A stretch of DNA of 56,218 nt, from positions 1 through 56,218 of the forward strand of contig JAFYBQ010000016.1 of the NCBI GenBank assembly GCA_017540085.1, in the 5' to 3' direction. The stretch comes from Synergistaceae bacterium (GTDB lineage Bacteria > Synergistota > Synergistia > Synergistales > Aminobacteriaceae). Made by a program: the position numbers and the translations under genes. Shown here in pieces: positions 1 through 7,811 of this stretch (positions are counted from its first letter, which is position 1; each line of letters opens with the position of its first letter). Under the pieces are notes generated by a model. It was not told the DNA's origin. It ran no database searches and was given only the letters and a program-made list of their open reading frames with translations.

Positions 1-189
1 ACAGTTCTGAGGGGTAGGGACAGTGTTGCAAGCATACAAAACCGCAGGATAACATTGGCGAAGGATTATTACTCTAGCGGGCGGAGGTCTGTTTCATGTT
101 AGCAGATATAAAGCCCGCACGCCCTTGGGCGTTACAACAATAAATAGGAGGTATGCGCCTCCTCCCCATAGCGAAAGCAAGGGGTATCC
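1..189 (-). mobile_element. Probable end of an IS200/IS605-type element
   Basis: No convincing gene is visible in the first 200 bases. Positions 161-189 can fold into a short hairpin (CCCC/GGGG arms round a GC-GAAA-GC core). The same 29-base block occurs at 50819-50847 on the opposite strand with 26 of 29 bases identical. Terminal hairpins shared between dispersed copies are typical of IS200/IS605 elements. By that reading, this is one end of an element extending leftward out of the window, with its tip immediately upstream of the MATE gene. No TnpA or TnpB coding remnant could be recognised, so the family assignment is inference. Confidence 0.4.
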
Positions 190-204
190 GGCGCAATTTT
201 TTTG

Positions 205-1587
205 ATGAACGCTCAGGACAGAAAATATATATTCATGACGACTCACCCTGTAAGCAGATTAGTTTTCCGTCTCGCAGTCCCCTCAATAATCACTATGATG
301 ATAAGCGCGGTGTACAACATTGCAGATACATTCTACGTTGCCGGGATTGATGTACAGTCCCCGGCGGCTGTCGGGGTAGTGTTCTCATACATGGCGTTCA
401 TTCAGGCGATAGCGTTCTTTTTCGGGCAGGGAAGTGCCAACTATATATCGCGGGCATTGGGCGCAAGGGACAGAAGGAGCGCGGAGCTTATAGCGTCATC
501 GGGATTCTTCACGGCTCTTTTCACAGGGATAATTATTGCGGCGTTAGGCTTCGCGTTTATGGATGACATACTGATTCTCTTAGGCTCTACAGATACGATA
601 CTGCCATATGCGCGGGCGTACTTCAGGTATATATTAATCGGGACACCGTTCATTATGTCGTCATTCGTCATGAACAACCAGATGCGTTTTCAGGGGAATG
701 CTTTTATCTCAATGCTGGGAATAACATCGGGTGCATTGCTGAATATCATTCTTGACCCTGTATTTATATTCGTGTTCGGGATGGGCGTTGCGGGCGCGTC
801 TCTTGCTACTATGATTTCGCAGATTGTGAGCTTCTCGCTTCTTCTCATGCTTTCAGGGCGGAGGGACGGAATACGCCTGAGCCTGCGAAATTTCCGGCCT
901 TCATTCGCGCAGTACCGGGAAATCACAGCCGGGGGGCTTCCCTCGCTGGGTCGGCAGGGGCTTGCGAGCGTCTCAATGGCATACATGAATCAGCTTGCGG
1001 GGTTCTACGGCGATACGGCAATCGCGGCACTGTCGATAGTGTTCCGTGTTACCATGTTCGCGACGGCCATCGTGTTAGGATTCGGGCAGGGATTTCAGCC
1101 TGTGTGCGGGTTCAATTACGGCGCGGGGAAATTTGAGCGTGTTAGGCGTGCTTTCTTGTTCTCCGTCTGTGCAACGGCGGTGTACTGCATATCACTGAGC
1201 ATTGCGGGATATGCGTTCGCGGAGGGGATTATAGCCTTGTTCCGGCCTGATGACGCGGAGCTTATCGCGCTTGGGTCTAGGGCATTGCGCTATGAATGCC
1301 TCGTGTATTCGACAGTGAGCTTTGTTACGATCTCGAACATGTTTTTGCAGAACACGCGCAGGACAGTCCGGGCTACGATACTTGCGGCATCACGACAGGG
1401 ATTTATGCTGGCACTTTCGCTGTATTTCGGGCGGAAGTTTTTCGGGCTGACGGGGATAATTTCAGCGCAGCCTGTTGCGGACGGATTAACATTTCTTCTT
1501 GCTGTGCCGTTTGCGTGGAGTGCCCTGCGTGAAATGAAGGGGAATAAAATAACGGAGGGGGAAAATTCTCATGTCAAAAATATATAA
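205..1587 (+). CDS. MATE family multidrug/Na+ antiporter
   Basis: About 460 residues, the usual MATE length, with about twelve hydrophobic segments in two halves. The start of the first bundle reads PVSRLVFRLAVPSI, followed by NIADTFYVAG, a typical MATE TM1 pattern; the second half contains GFGQGFQPVCGFNYGA, the conserved loop of TM7-8. It should export cationic organic compounds from the cytoplasm using an ion gradient; the substrate cannot be told from sequence. I chose ATG 205 because the preceding KYIFMTTHPV block matches the extended N-terminus common in this family; TTG 202 or ATG 235 are alternatives and none has a strong ribosome binding site. The gene overlaps the next one by 17 bases, so they form an operon. 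A mobile-element end lies just upstream and may supply or disrupt its promoter. Confidence 0.9.
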   Translation: MNAQDRKYIFMTTHPVSRLVFRLAVPSIITMMISAVYNIADTFYVAGIDVQSPAAVGVVFSYMAFIQAIAFFFGQGSANYISRALGARDRRSAELIASSGFFTALFTGIIIAALGFAFMDDILILLGSTDTILPYARAYFRYILIGTPFIMSSFVMNNQMRFQGNAFISMLGITSGALLNIILDPVFIFVFGMGVAGASLATMISQIVSFSLLLMLSGRRDGIRLSLRNFRPSFAQYREITAGGLPSLGRQGLASVSMAYMNQLAGFYGDTAIAALSIVFRVTMFATAIVLGFGQGFQPVCGFNYGAGKFERVRRAFLFSVCATAVYCISLSIAGYAFAEGIIALFRPDDAELIALGSRALRYECLVYSTVSFVTISNMFLQNTRRTVRATILAASRQGFMLALSLYFGRKFFGLTGIISAQPVADGLTFLLAVPFAWSALREMKGNKITEGENSHVKNI

Positions 1588-2635
1588 CATTTACGGGACT
1601 GACCCGCACGCCATGACTCTCGCGCTTCTTGAAGCCTCGAACGCCGCGAATCTCGTGCCGTCAGGGGCAAATATCATCCTGAAGCCGAATCTTGTTGTGG
1701 CAGGGTCTCCCGAAAACGGAGCAACGACTCACACCGGAGTCCTCTCAGGGTGCATAGAATATTTCCGGGAGAACGGAGTCCGGGACATCACTATAGCCGA
1801 GGGAAGCTGGGTAGGAGCGCAGACTCTTCCGGCCATGAAGCGCGCCGGGTATGATGATGTATGCAGGCGGTATAACGTTCCTTTTGTCGACCTGAAGCAC
1901 GGCAAGACACGCAAAGTTGACTCACCCATAGGGCCGCTTGAGATTTGCGAGCTTGCGCTTGAGGCGGGATTTCTCGTGAATCTTCCTGTCTTGAAGGGAC
2001 ACTGCCAGACGAAAATGACGTGCGCCCTAAAGAATCTCAAAGGCTGTTTGCCTGACCGTGAGAAAAGCCGCTTTCACGCGCTGGGACTCACTCGGCCTAT
2101 TGCGGCGTTAGGTTCTGTGCTGAAGCCGGGACTGATTATCGTAGACAGTATTTGCGGAGATTTGGACTTTGAGGAAGGCGGAAATCCCGTCCACACTAAC
2201 CGCATGTTTCTCGGCACTGACCCTGTTATGATTGACGCATACGGGGCGGGGCTTATGGGACTCGGTTTGTCCGATGTGCCGTATATAGGTCTTGCGGAAA
2301 AATTCGGGGCAGGCTCGGCGCGTTTCACCCCTGAAGATATTCTCACCCTGAATGAGCCAGAGTCCGCCGGGAAATATCCGAGGCCGTCCGGGAGAGTGGC
2401 GAGTCTTTCGCGGAATGTACATGAGGATTCGGCGTGTTCCGCCTGTTACGCGGCGTTGATTCGCGCTCTTCACACTGACAGCCGGGGGCGCAGGCAGGAG
2501 ATATATATCGGTCAGGGCTGGCGGGGGAAAAATATTCCTGAAGGGGCGTTAGGTGTCGGGCGGTGCTGTTCGTCAGCAAAAAGAAACGTGAAAGGATGCC
2601 CCCCGGACGCAAAGAGCATCGCGGAAATGTTTTAG
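1571..2635 (+). CDS. DUF362 domain protein
   Basis: A 354-residue protein matching DUF362: an N-terminal IILKPNLV segment, a VNLPVLKGHCQTKMTCALKNLKG core around residues 138-160 and a VHTNRMFLGTDPVMIDAYGA segment near 215-235. The family is often fused to or associated with Fe-S ferredoxin domains, and its biochemical role is not established. The last third carries cysteines (SACSACYAA, GRCCSS, KGCPP) that could ligate a metal or cluster, but their spacing is not a standard ferredoxin motif. It has no signal peptide or membrane helix, so it is probably cytosolic. Its ATG lies inside the end of the MATE gene, behind GGAGGGGG, indicating translational coupling. A strong terminator follows. Confidence 0.85.
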   Translation: MSKIYNIYGTDPHAMTLALLEASNAANLVPSGANIILKPNLVVAGSPENGATTHTGVLSGCIEYFRENGVRDITIAEGSWVGAQTLPAMKRAGYDDVCRRYNVPFVDLKHGKTRKVDSPIGPLEICELALEAGFLVNLPVLKGHCQTKMTCALKNLKGCLPDREKSRFHALGLTRPIAALGSVLKPGLIIVDSICGDLDFEEGGNPVHTNRMFLGTDPVMIDAYGAGLMGLGLSDVPYIGLAEKFGAGSARFTPEDILTLNEPESAGKYPRPSGRVASLSRNVHEDSACSACYAALIRALHTDSRGRRQEIYIGQGWRGKNIPEGALGVGRCCSSAKRNVKGCPPDAKSIAEMF

Positions 2636-2646
2636 GGGAAAAATAT

Positions 2647-2683
2647 TGCAGTGTCAGAGAAAGAATCCGGCACTGCATTTTTT
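2647..2683 (+). terminator. Rho-independent terminator after DUF362 gene
   Basis: A GCAGTG...CACTGC stem is followed by a run of seven T. It lies just after the DUF362 stop and would end the MATE-DUF362 transcript before the convergent protease gene. Confidence 0.75.
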
Positions 2684-2696
2684 GCGGGCATGAAAT

Positions 2697-3983
2697 TTAT
2701 TGCTTAGGTGAAATTATGAGTGTCATACCGTCAGCAGACTTCACGATTCCTTCATGGCCTGCCGGAATATTCCCGCCGTCAGATTTTGCCCGCCAAATTT
2801 CGCCGCGGCACTTCACCTGACCGGGGATAATTTCGCTTACGTCAGAAATCACTTCAGCCGTGAGTCCCTTCATGCCCTGAAAGCCTGTTGAGACTTTCCG
2901 CCGGAGTCCCTTCACAATGAAATACGCAAGGAATCCGAATGTAATACCAAGCGCAATGGCAATCCCCGCTATGAATGTAATTGAAATCTGTAGCAATTCA
3001 CCGCCCGGCGCACGGAAGAGAAATATCCCGCCGAGACACATTACAGGAATCCCAAGCAGCATTAGCAAGCCTGACGCGCCCGCGATAAGGTCAGCGGACA
3101 TTAAGATTATCCCTGCGACAACGAGAATGACTCCGGCCCAGTTGAACGGAAGCATTTTGAGTCCGATTGCGCCAAGCAGGAGCATTACGCCTCCTGTTGT
3201 GCCGAGAATGAATCCTCCGGGCGTGATGACCTCAAAGAATATAGCCATCATTCCGCCGGATAATAACAGGTACGCGATTTCCGGGCTTGAGACAAACTGA
3301 ATAATCTGCTCGGTGAACGACATACTGACGCGCTTAACGGTGATTTCGCTGTCAAGAATGATTCTTGCTGACTGTGAGCCGTTCTTGATCCTTCTGCCTG
3401 ACACGGCTTTGATGAGCGAATGAATGTCCCCGGCTACAATGTCAATGACCCTTTCCCTGAGTGCCTCGTCCGCTGTGAGTGAAACGCTGTCGGTAATCAT
3501 GGCTTCTGCTGTCTCAACGTTGCGCCCTCTGAGCTGTACTACTGAACGCATTTGCGCTTTAAGGTCATTCATGACTTTTGTGTTCATGTCGCCCTCCGGG
3601 ATATTCTCGCCTCCGCCTGTAACGGGATGAGCCGCGCCGATGTTTGTCCCCGGAGACATGGCCGCGATGTGTGCCGCCTGAACGATGAACGCTCCCGCGC
3701 TGGCCGCCCTTCCGCCGGGTGGAATCCAGACAGCCACCGGGACTTGTGATGACAATATAGCCTGAACGATTCCGCGCATTGCCTCAACGAGTCCGCCTGG
3801 TGTGTCGAGCAGGAATATGATGAGGGAGTCGCCGTCAAGCTCTGACTCTCTGATAGTGTCGCGGACAAATTCCTCCATCTGTACGCCGACAGTGCCGGAC
3901 AATTCCGCGAGGGTTACGGATGATTTAGCGTCTGCTGGAATTGCAAGCAATATTAGCGTGAGCGTGAGCAGAATTTTCTTCAT
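2697..3983 (-). CDS. NfeD-type membrane serine protease (ClpP-class, NfeD1b)
   Basis: A 428-residue protein of long NfeD architecture. It has an N-terminal signal peptide ending near ADA (residues 17-19), a ClpP-fold protease domain (about 22-215), four or more membrane helices (about 228-360) and a C-terminal OB-fold NfeD domain (about 370-425). The catalytic pair of the Ser-Lys type is visible: Ser96 in GGRAASAGAF and Lys136 in GDMNTKVMND, matching the archaeal homologue PH1510 in order and spacing. The protease domain should face the periplasm. Family members cleave hydrophobic stretches of partner membrane proteins such as stomatin; no stomatin gene (slipin) is adjacent here. ATG 3983 has AGGAGG at good spacing. 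Confidence 0.92.
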   Translation of the reverse strand: MKKILLTLTLILLAIPADAKSSVTLAELSGTVGVQMEEFVRDTIRESELDGDSLIIFLLDTPGGLVEAMRGIVQAILSSQVPVAVWIPPGGRAASAGAFIVQAAHIAAMSPGTNIGAAHPVTGGGENIPEGDMNTKVMNDLKAQMRSVVQLRGRNVETAEAMITDSVSLTADEALRERVIDIVAGDIHSLIKAVSGRRIKNGSQSARIILDSEITVKRVSMSFTEQIIQFVSSPEIAYLLLSGGMMAIFFEVITPGGFILGTTGGVMLLLGAIGLKMLPFNWAGVILVVAGIILMSADLIAGASGLLMLLGIPVMCLGGIFLFRAPGGELLQISITFIAGIAIALGITFGFLAYFIVKGLRRKVSTGFQGMKGLTAEVISDVSEIIPGQVKCRGEIWRAKSDGGNIPAGHEGIVKSADGMTLIISPKQ

Positions 3984-4012
3984 GTGTGTGCTTCCTCCTG
4001 CTAAAAAATGCG

Positions 4013-4666
4013 TTAAGGTTTATAGACCGCATTTCTGAGCCTGTCTATTTGTTCACTGCTCATTCCCTCGGATTTCATGAACTCTATTACAGCGTTGAAC
4101 ATCTCGCTTCGGCCTTCTGCAAGACCTTCTGCGAGACCCTTTGCGCGGCCTTCTTCTAGACCTTGATTGATGCTCTCACTGCGTATTTCCCAATCGTGCA
4201 ACATCTGAAACATATAAACCCGCCTCCATTTTGCATTAAGTTTCGCCACTTTCATGCGCTCTTCAAGCTCTCTGACAAACGGATCTCCGCCCGCCTTCCC
4301 CGTCATAAAGTCAAGAAACGCTTTAAGCTCCCCGCTGATGTCGTCAGTTTTCCCCTGCGTGTTAAGGAATATTGTAACAGCTCCGTCATTGAGCTTCAGC
4401 CCGTCAGCCTCGCCGCAAGTATTCATGAATGTGTAGATATGCCGTCCGAGCCTGAACGGGTCAAACGTACAAATGAATATCACATAGACATCGGGAAGCT
4501 CATTATACGCTCCTGATCTTGTGAGCGTCTCAGACTCTAAAGCCTCTAAGCCTATAACAGAGTGATACGCCCTCGAACGGCGGGGAAGGTCTTTCTTGTC
4601 GGTCGTCTGAATCTCGCAGTCAAAAATTTTGCGGCTGTCGGATTTCGCGTAGACATCAAACCTCAC
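4013..4666 (-). CDS. Rpn family PD-(D/E)XK nuclease, N-terminally truncated
   Basis: The protein matches the Rpn/PF12784 recombination-promoting nuclease family. A RGVRFDVYAKSD strand is followed by KIFDCEIQTTDK, the acidic residues of the PD-(D/E)XK core. The C-terminus has the usual GLEEGRAKGLAEGLAEGRSE helical tail. GTG 4666 is only a formal start: family similarity continues upstream in the same frame to codon 4723 (HIEFTNTQKSARYTF), where it stops at a run of six G on this strand. The first 40 or so residues of a normal Rpn protein are missing. Beyond the G-run lies a YkgJ-like gene start in another frame. I regard this as a decaying or chimeric gene rather than a working nuclease. Confidence 0.7.
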   Translation of the reverse strand: MRFDVYAKSDSRKIFDCEIQTTDKKDLPRRSRAYHSVIGLEALESETLTRSGAYNELPDVYVIFICTFDPFRLGRHIYTFMNTCGEADGLKLNDGAVTIFLNTQGKTDDISGELKAFLDFMTGKAGGDPFVRELEERMKVAKLNAKWRRVYMFQMLHDWEIRSESINQGLEEGRAKGLAEGLAEGRSEMFNAVIEFMKSEGMSSEQIDRLRNAVYKP

Positions 4667-4709
4667 TCCGCGTGTATCGAATGTATACCTTGCGGATTTT
4701 TGCGTATTA

Positions 4710-4772
4710 GTGAACTCTATATGCCCCCCTGATATTACGGCAGCAGAGTCCGCAGCAGTCGCACTGAAACAT
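4710..4772 (-). pseudogene. YkgJ-like cysteine-cluster gene start (remnant)
   Basis: On the minus strand an ATG at 4772, seven bases after AAGGGAG, opens a 20-codon frame whose product begins MFQCDCCGLCCRN. This is the characteristic N-terminus of YkgJ-type Fe-S or Zn cysteine-cluster proteins (CxxCGxCC). The frame then runs into the G6 tract at 4724-4729 and stops at 4710, while the Rpn nuclease reading begins in a different frame. Removing one G would join both into one reading frame. It looks like a deletion junction that left a gene's expression signals and first 14 codons. Confidence 0.55.
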
Positions 4773-4864
4773 TTTTATTCTCCCTTTCCTCAAATGCATT
4801 TGTTATTTGTATGTGCTATGTTAAAATCTTATCATCCAAAATAATATATTAACGAGGTGATAAA

Positions 4865-4945
4865 GTGTCAGACTCAAAGAAGAAAGACAAGCCCGCAGAA
4901 CTACTTAGCCCGGGGGAGGGGGGTATGATGACGATTCCCCTTTAA
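4865..4945 (+). pseudogene. Original 5' end of the HNH gene, before a poly-G frameshift
   Basis: GTG 4865 follows a GAGGTG ribosome binding site and opens a 26-codon frame (SDSKKKDKPAELLSPGEGG) that crosses the tract GGGGGAGGGGGG at 4912-4923 and then hits TAA at 4943. One additional G in the tract would carry the frame straight into YDDDSPLTAAGLAASKSAE and then the HNH protein. The next ATG, at 4993, has no ribosome binding site. I therefore read this as the true gene start, separated from the body by a one-base indel. Confidence 0.65.
4912..4923 (+). repeat. Interrupted poly-G tract at a reading-frame break
   Basis: Five G, one A and six G. The tract sits exactly where the 5' coding frame and the main HNH frame part. 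Such tracts are prone to slippage, so the break may be a phase-variable switch, a fixed mutation or a sequencing error. Confidence 0.6.
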
Positions 4946-4992
4946 CCGCAGCAGGACTCGCAGCCTCAAAGTCAGCAGAAATTTCCGCAGAC

Positions 4993-6261
4993 ATGGCCGC
5001 AAAAAGATTCGCCGCTCCGTCAAGCTATGACCGCTCAGTCTACAATGATCCTTCAGCAATGCCGCGATACAAAGAGCAGGTGTTTCAGCAGGGCGCAAAA
5101 GTAACAAGCACCGCAACAGGTCAGACGCTCGTCCGCACTCAGGCAGAAGCAAAAGCGATATACGGCGATGAATGGACGCTTCACTCAATGGAAACAGATC
5201 ACATTGTCCCGGTCAAGCAAGTACACGAACAACTGAAGGACAATCCTTTTCTCACAAATGAAGACCGCCGGGAAATAGCAAACATTCAAGAAAATTTTCA
5301 GCCGTTAGGACGCTCAGACAACGCTTCAAAACGAGACCAGAGCAACGAGCAATTTATACAGAATCCCAACTCACAAGGAAAAATCACACGCAGGGGCGCA
5401 GAAAATCTCCGCAGAAGCCAGCAGAAAGCACATGCAGCAATCAACTCAAAAGTTCTAAGGAGAACTGCATACCGAGTAGGCGAAACCTTCCACAACGCCG
5501 GGACTCAGGCAGCGCAGTACGGAGGAGTCAGCGCGCTCACAGCGTCAGGAATCACAAATATCATCGCGGTGATTAAAGGCGAGAAATCTCCGGGGGACGC
5601 ACTCTCTGACATCGCTAGGGACGGCGTAAAGGGAGCAGCTTCAAGTTACGTTGCCGGCGGAGGACTCACGACATTAGCGCAGGCGTTTTCACGTTCATCA
5701 TCAAAAATCATTCAGTCGTTCATGAAATCAAACGTTCCCGGCCAAATCGTTACGGGTGTTATGGCTTTCGGCGGTGCGCTAAAACGTTACGCAACTGGCG
5801 AGATTGATACCCGTGAATTTGTGCTTGAGATTGGCGAAGGCGGACTCAATTTCGGCGCAATGAGTTACGGCTTTGCGGTCGGTCAGTCATTGATACCAAT
5901 CCCGATAATCGGAGGCATTATAGGATCACTCGTAGGAAGCGCGTTAACCAGCGGGCTAATCGGGAGGATCACGGAAAATTTACGGCGCAAAGAACTCGAA
6001 CACCTCGAACGTATGAGACTGACGGCAGAACTTGAAGAGGCAGCGAGGCAGGAGCGTGCGTTCAGGGCGGAGCTTGAGTCGTATCTTCGTGAATGGTTCA
6101 GGGATTACCGCGAGTGTTTCACGGAAGCACTTTCGGGAATGGAGTCAGCATTTGCGGCCGGGGCGAACGCTATCACCCGGAAATTAGGCGGAACAGTTCA
6201 GTTTGAGACAGTTGCGGAATACAGAAGGCATCTTGCGAATAATGTGCCGTTTGAATGGTGA
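4993..6261 (+). CDS. HNH nuclease-domain protein with glycine-rich membrane-active-looking tail
   Basis: Residues about 45-125 form an HNH/McrA-like domain: METDHIVPVKQ (Asp69, His70) followed by NIQENFQPLGRSDNASKRD, giving the metal-binding His and the Asn of the fold. Residues about 165-325 are rich in Gly, Ala and Ser with hydrophobic runs (PIPIIGGIIGSLVGSALTSG). A charged helical segment of about residues 330-370 follows. I do not recognise the family beyond the HNH fold. Domain order resembles secreted or injected nuclease toxins with a translocation segment, or a membrane-associated effector, but no secretion gene or immunity gene is obvious. The true start is probably GTG 4865 in a frame now broken by a G-tract indel; ATG 4993 is the first start in the present frame. 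The next gene follows after 15 bases. Confidence 0.7.
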   Translation: MAAKRFAAPSSYDRSVYNDPSAMPRYKEQVFQQGAKVTSTATGQTLVRTQAEAKAIYGDEWTLHSMETDHIVPVKQVHEQLKDNPFLTNEDRREIANIQENFQPLGRSDNASKRDQSNEQFIQNPNSQGKITRRGAENLRRSQQKAHAAINSKVLRRTAYRVGETFHNAGTQAAQYGGVSALTASGITNIIAVIKGEKSPGDALSDIARDGVKGAASSYVAGGGLTTLAQAFSRSSSKIIQSFMKSNVPGQIVTGVMAFGGALKRYATGEIDTREFVLEIGEGGLNFGAMSYGFAVGQSLIPIPIIGGIIGSLVGSALTSGLIGRITENLRRKELEHLERMRLTAELEEAARQERAFRAELESYLREWFRDYRECFTEALSGMESAFAAGANAITRKLGGTVQFETVAEYRRHLANNVPFEW

Positions 6262-6276
6262 AAGGAGAGAATAATT

Positions 6277-7263
6277 ATGCCGTTACCGTTTTTAGTGTGG
6301 GCAGCAGCTGCGGCAGTCGGGGGACTCGGTGCAGTGGGTCATGCAGTTGCGAGGGACGATCAGAAAGAAGCCGAGAGAATCGCACAGCGCGCGAAAGATA
6401 CATACGAGTCAGCAAAGAAATCTCTTGAGACTTGCATGGAAAATATGAATCAGTCGCTGTTATCTTTGGGACGCTCAAAGAAAAATGTCTACGATACATC
6501 GATGACAAAGTTCATGCGGAATTACGAGAGAATAGAGAACATACCGAACAAAAATTTTCCCGGCATGGATGAGCTGAGAAATTTCAGGATAACGCCGGAA
6601 GACATGTTACAGCTTCGGAGGATGTCAAGTATTTATGAGGGGAGCTTGGCGGCGGGTGCTGCTGGCGCGGGAGCTGCTGCGGGACTCATGGCAATTGCGG
6701 CTAACGGCTCATTGACGACTGTCGGAGGCGCGTTGATGGCGGGCAATATCGGCACGGCTCTTACTGGCATCGGCTCATTGGCGGCGAGTCCTCTTGCTGT
6801 TGTTGCGGCACCTGTGATGTTCTTCACGGCGTTATCTGCGAGCATGAAGGCTGACGAGAACAAAGAGAAGGCACGACTCATGCTGGCTGAGGCAAACGAG
6901 AAGGCCGAAAAGATGAAGACTAACGAGACTTTATGCCGGGCAATCGGTGAGAGGGCAGATATGTTTCACACTTTGCTTGTGAGACTCGATGGCATGTTTT
7001 CTCAGTGCGCGGGAAAACTTGAGGATTTAGTTTTCAGGAAGGCAGGCTGCGATTTCAGCAGAAAGATTCAAGGCTATGAACTCAACGACAGCGAGATAAA
7101 TTTGTGCTTGGCTACAGCTTCTCTTGCAAAGGCCGTGATGTCTGTGCTTAACACTCCGATTCTGACGAAGGACGGAACAAATGTAAATCCTGCAGCGGAC
7201 TCAACGATAGACAAATTAAACAATGGCCTTTCCGCATTAACTGCCAGCTTCATAAGAGTATAG
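6277..7263 (+). CDS. Glycine/alanine-rich membrane protein of unknown function
   Basis: A 328-residue protein with a short hydrophobic N-terminus (residues 1-24), a polar helical segment (25-85), then a long Gly/Ala-rich hydrophobic region (about 121-190) with small-residue zippers such as AAGAAGAGAAAG, and a charged coiled-coil-like stretch (about 190-215). I do not recognise a family. The zipper pattern is seen in membrane-inserting and pore-like proteins. GGAG precedes ATG 6277 at good spacing, and the HNH gene ends 15 bases upstream, so the two are probably cotranscribed and may act together. A terminator follows. Confidence 0.7.
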   Translation: MPLPFLVWAAAAAVGGLGAVGHAVARDDQKEAERIAQRAKDTYESAKKSLETCMENMNQSLLSLGRSKKNVYDTSMTKFMRNYERIENIPNKNFPGMDELRNFRITPEDMLQLRRMSSIYEGSLAAGAAGAGAAAGLMAIAANGSLTTVGGALMAGNIGTALTGIGSLAASPLAVVAAPVMFFTALSASMKADENKEKARLMLAEANEKAEKMKTNETLCRAIGERADMFHTLLVRLDGMFSQCAGKLEDLVFRKAGCDFSRKIQGYELNDSEINLCLATASLAKAVMSVLNTPILTKDGTNVNPAADSTIDKLNNGLSALTASFIRV

Positions 7264-7280
7264 CTTCAAGAATCAATGAG

Positions 7281-7311
7281 TCCTCCTGAAATCATCGGGA
7301 GGATTTTTTTT
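7281..7311 (+). terminator. Rho-independent terminator
   Basis: TCCTCC and GGGAGGA arms enclose a ten-base loop and are followed by eight T. It ends the HNH/glycine-rich protein transcript. Confidence 0.8.
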
Positions 7312-7360
7312 GCGACTTGTTCCCGAAAATAATATAATTCGCAGAAAGGGGGCATTTACC

Positions 7361-7783
7361 ATGAAATTCAAATACGTACGCATTCAGGGCCGCGAGCTTG
7401 CAGAGAATACCATGTACGCAAAGGGCATCTTCTCTATGTGCTGGGGACTAATTCAGAAAGACATAATGGACGCTGAAGACGCAGAATTATTCCGTGAGAT
7501 TGATTTGTGGTTCGCTGAGATTCTCCCGTGGCCGCCTCAGTGTCAGAGGCAGGAAAATGTCGTGTGCTTCTTCAAGACTGAGAACACCGCAGAAATGATG
7601 AGGCTGATTACCCCGGCCATGAAGCTGCTTGAGAAATACAATCACCCTTTCTATGTCGTCTACACAAACACACCCGGCGAAATTGTCTATGAGGATGAGT
7701 ATCAAGTTGCAGTGAAGGCTGGCCATGATTTAATCATTGAGAGCGTACAGCTGTCATGGAGCGATGAGCATAAGAAGAAGTGA
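7361..7783 (+). CDS. Conserved-looking hypothetical protein
   Basis: A 140-residue soluble protein with no signal peptide or membrane segment. I do not recognise it. It is acidic and aromatic-rich, with segments IDLWFAEILPWPPQCQRQENVV and KYNHPFYVVYTNTPG that look like a compact alpha/beta fold. I chose ATG 7361 because AAAGGGGG lies eight bases upstream; the longer reading from 7310 starts inside the preceding terminator. The gene lies 28 bases before the RelA/SpoT-fold gene on the same strand, so the two may share a transcript. Confidence 0.65.
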   Translation: MKFKYVRIQGRELAENTMYAKGIFSMCWGLIQKDIMDAEDAELFREIDLWFAEILPWPPQCQRQENVVCFFKTENTAEMMRLITPAMKLLEKYNHPFYVVYTNTPGEIVYEDEYQVAVKAGHDLIIESVQLSWSDEHKKK

Positions 7784-7811
7784 AATTCCCGCGTTGTGAT
7801 AAAATTTCCGC

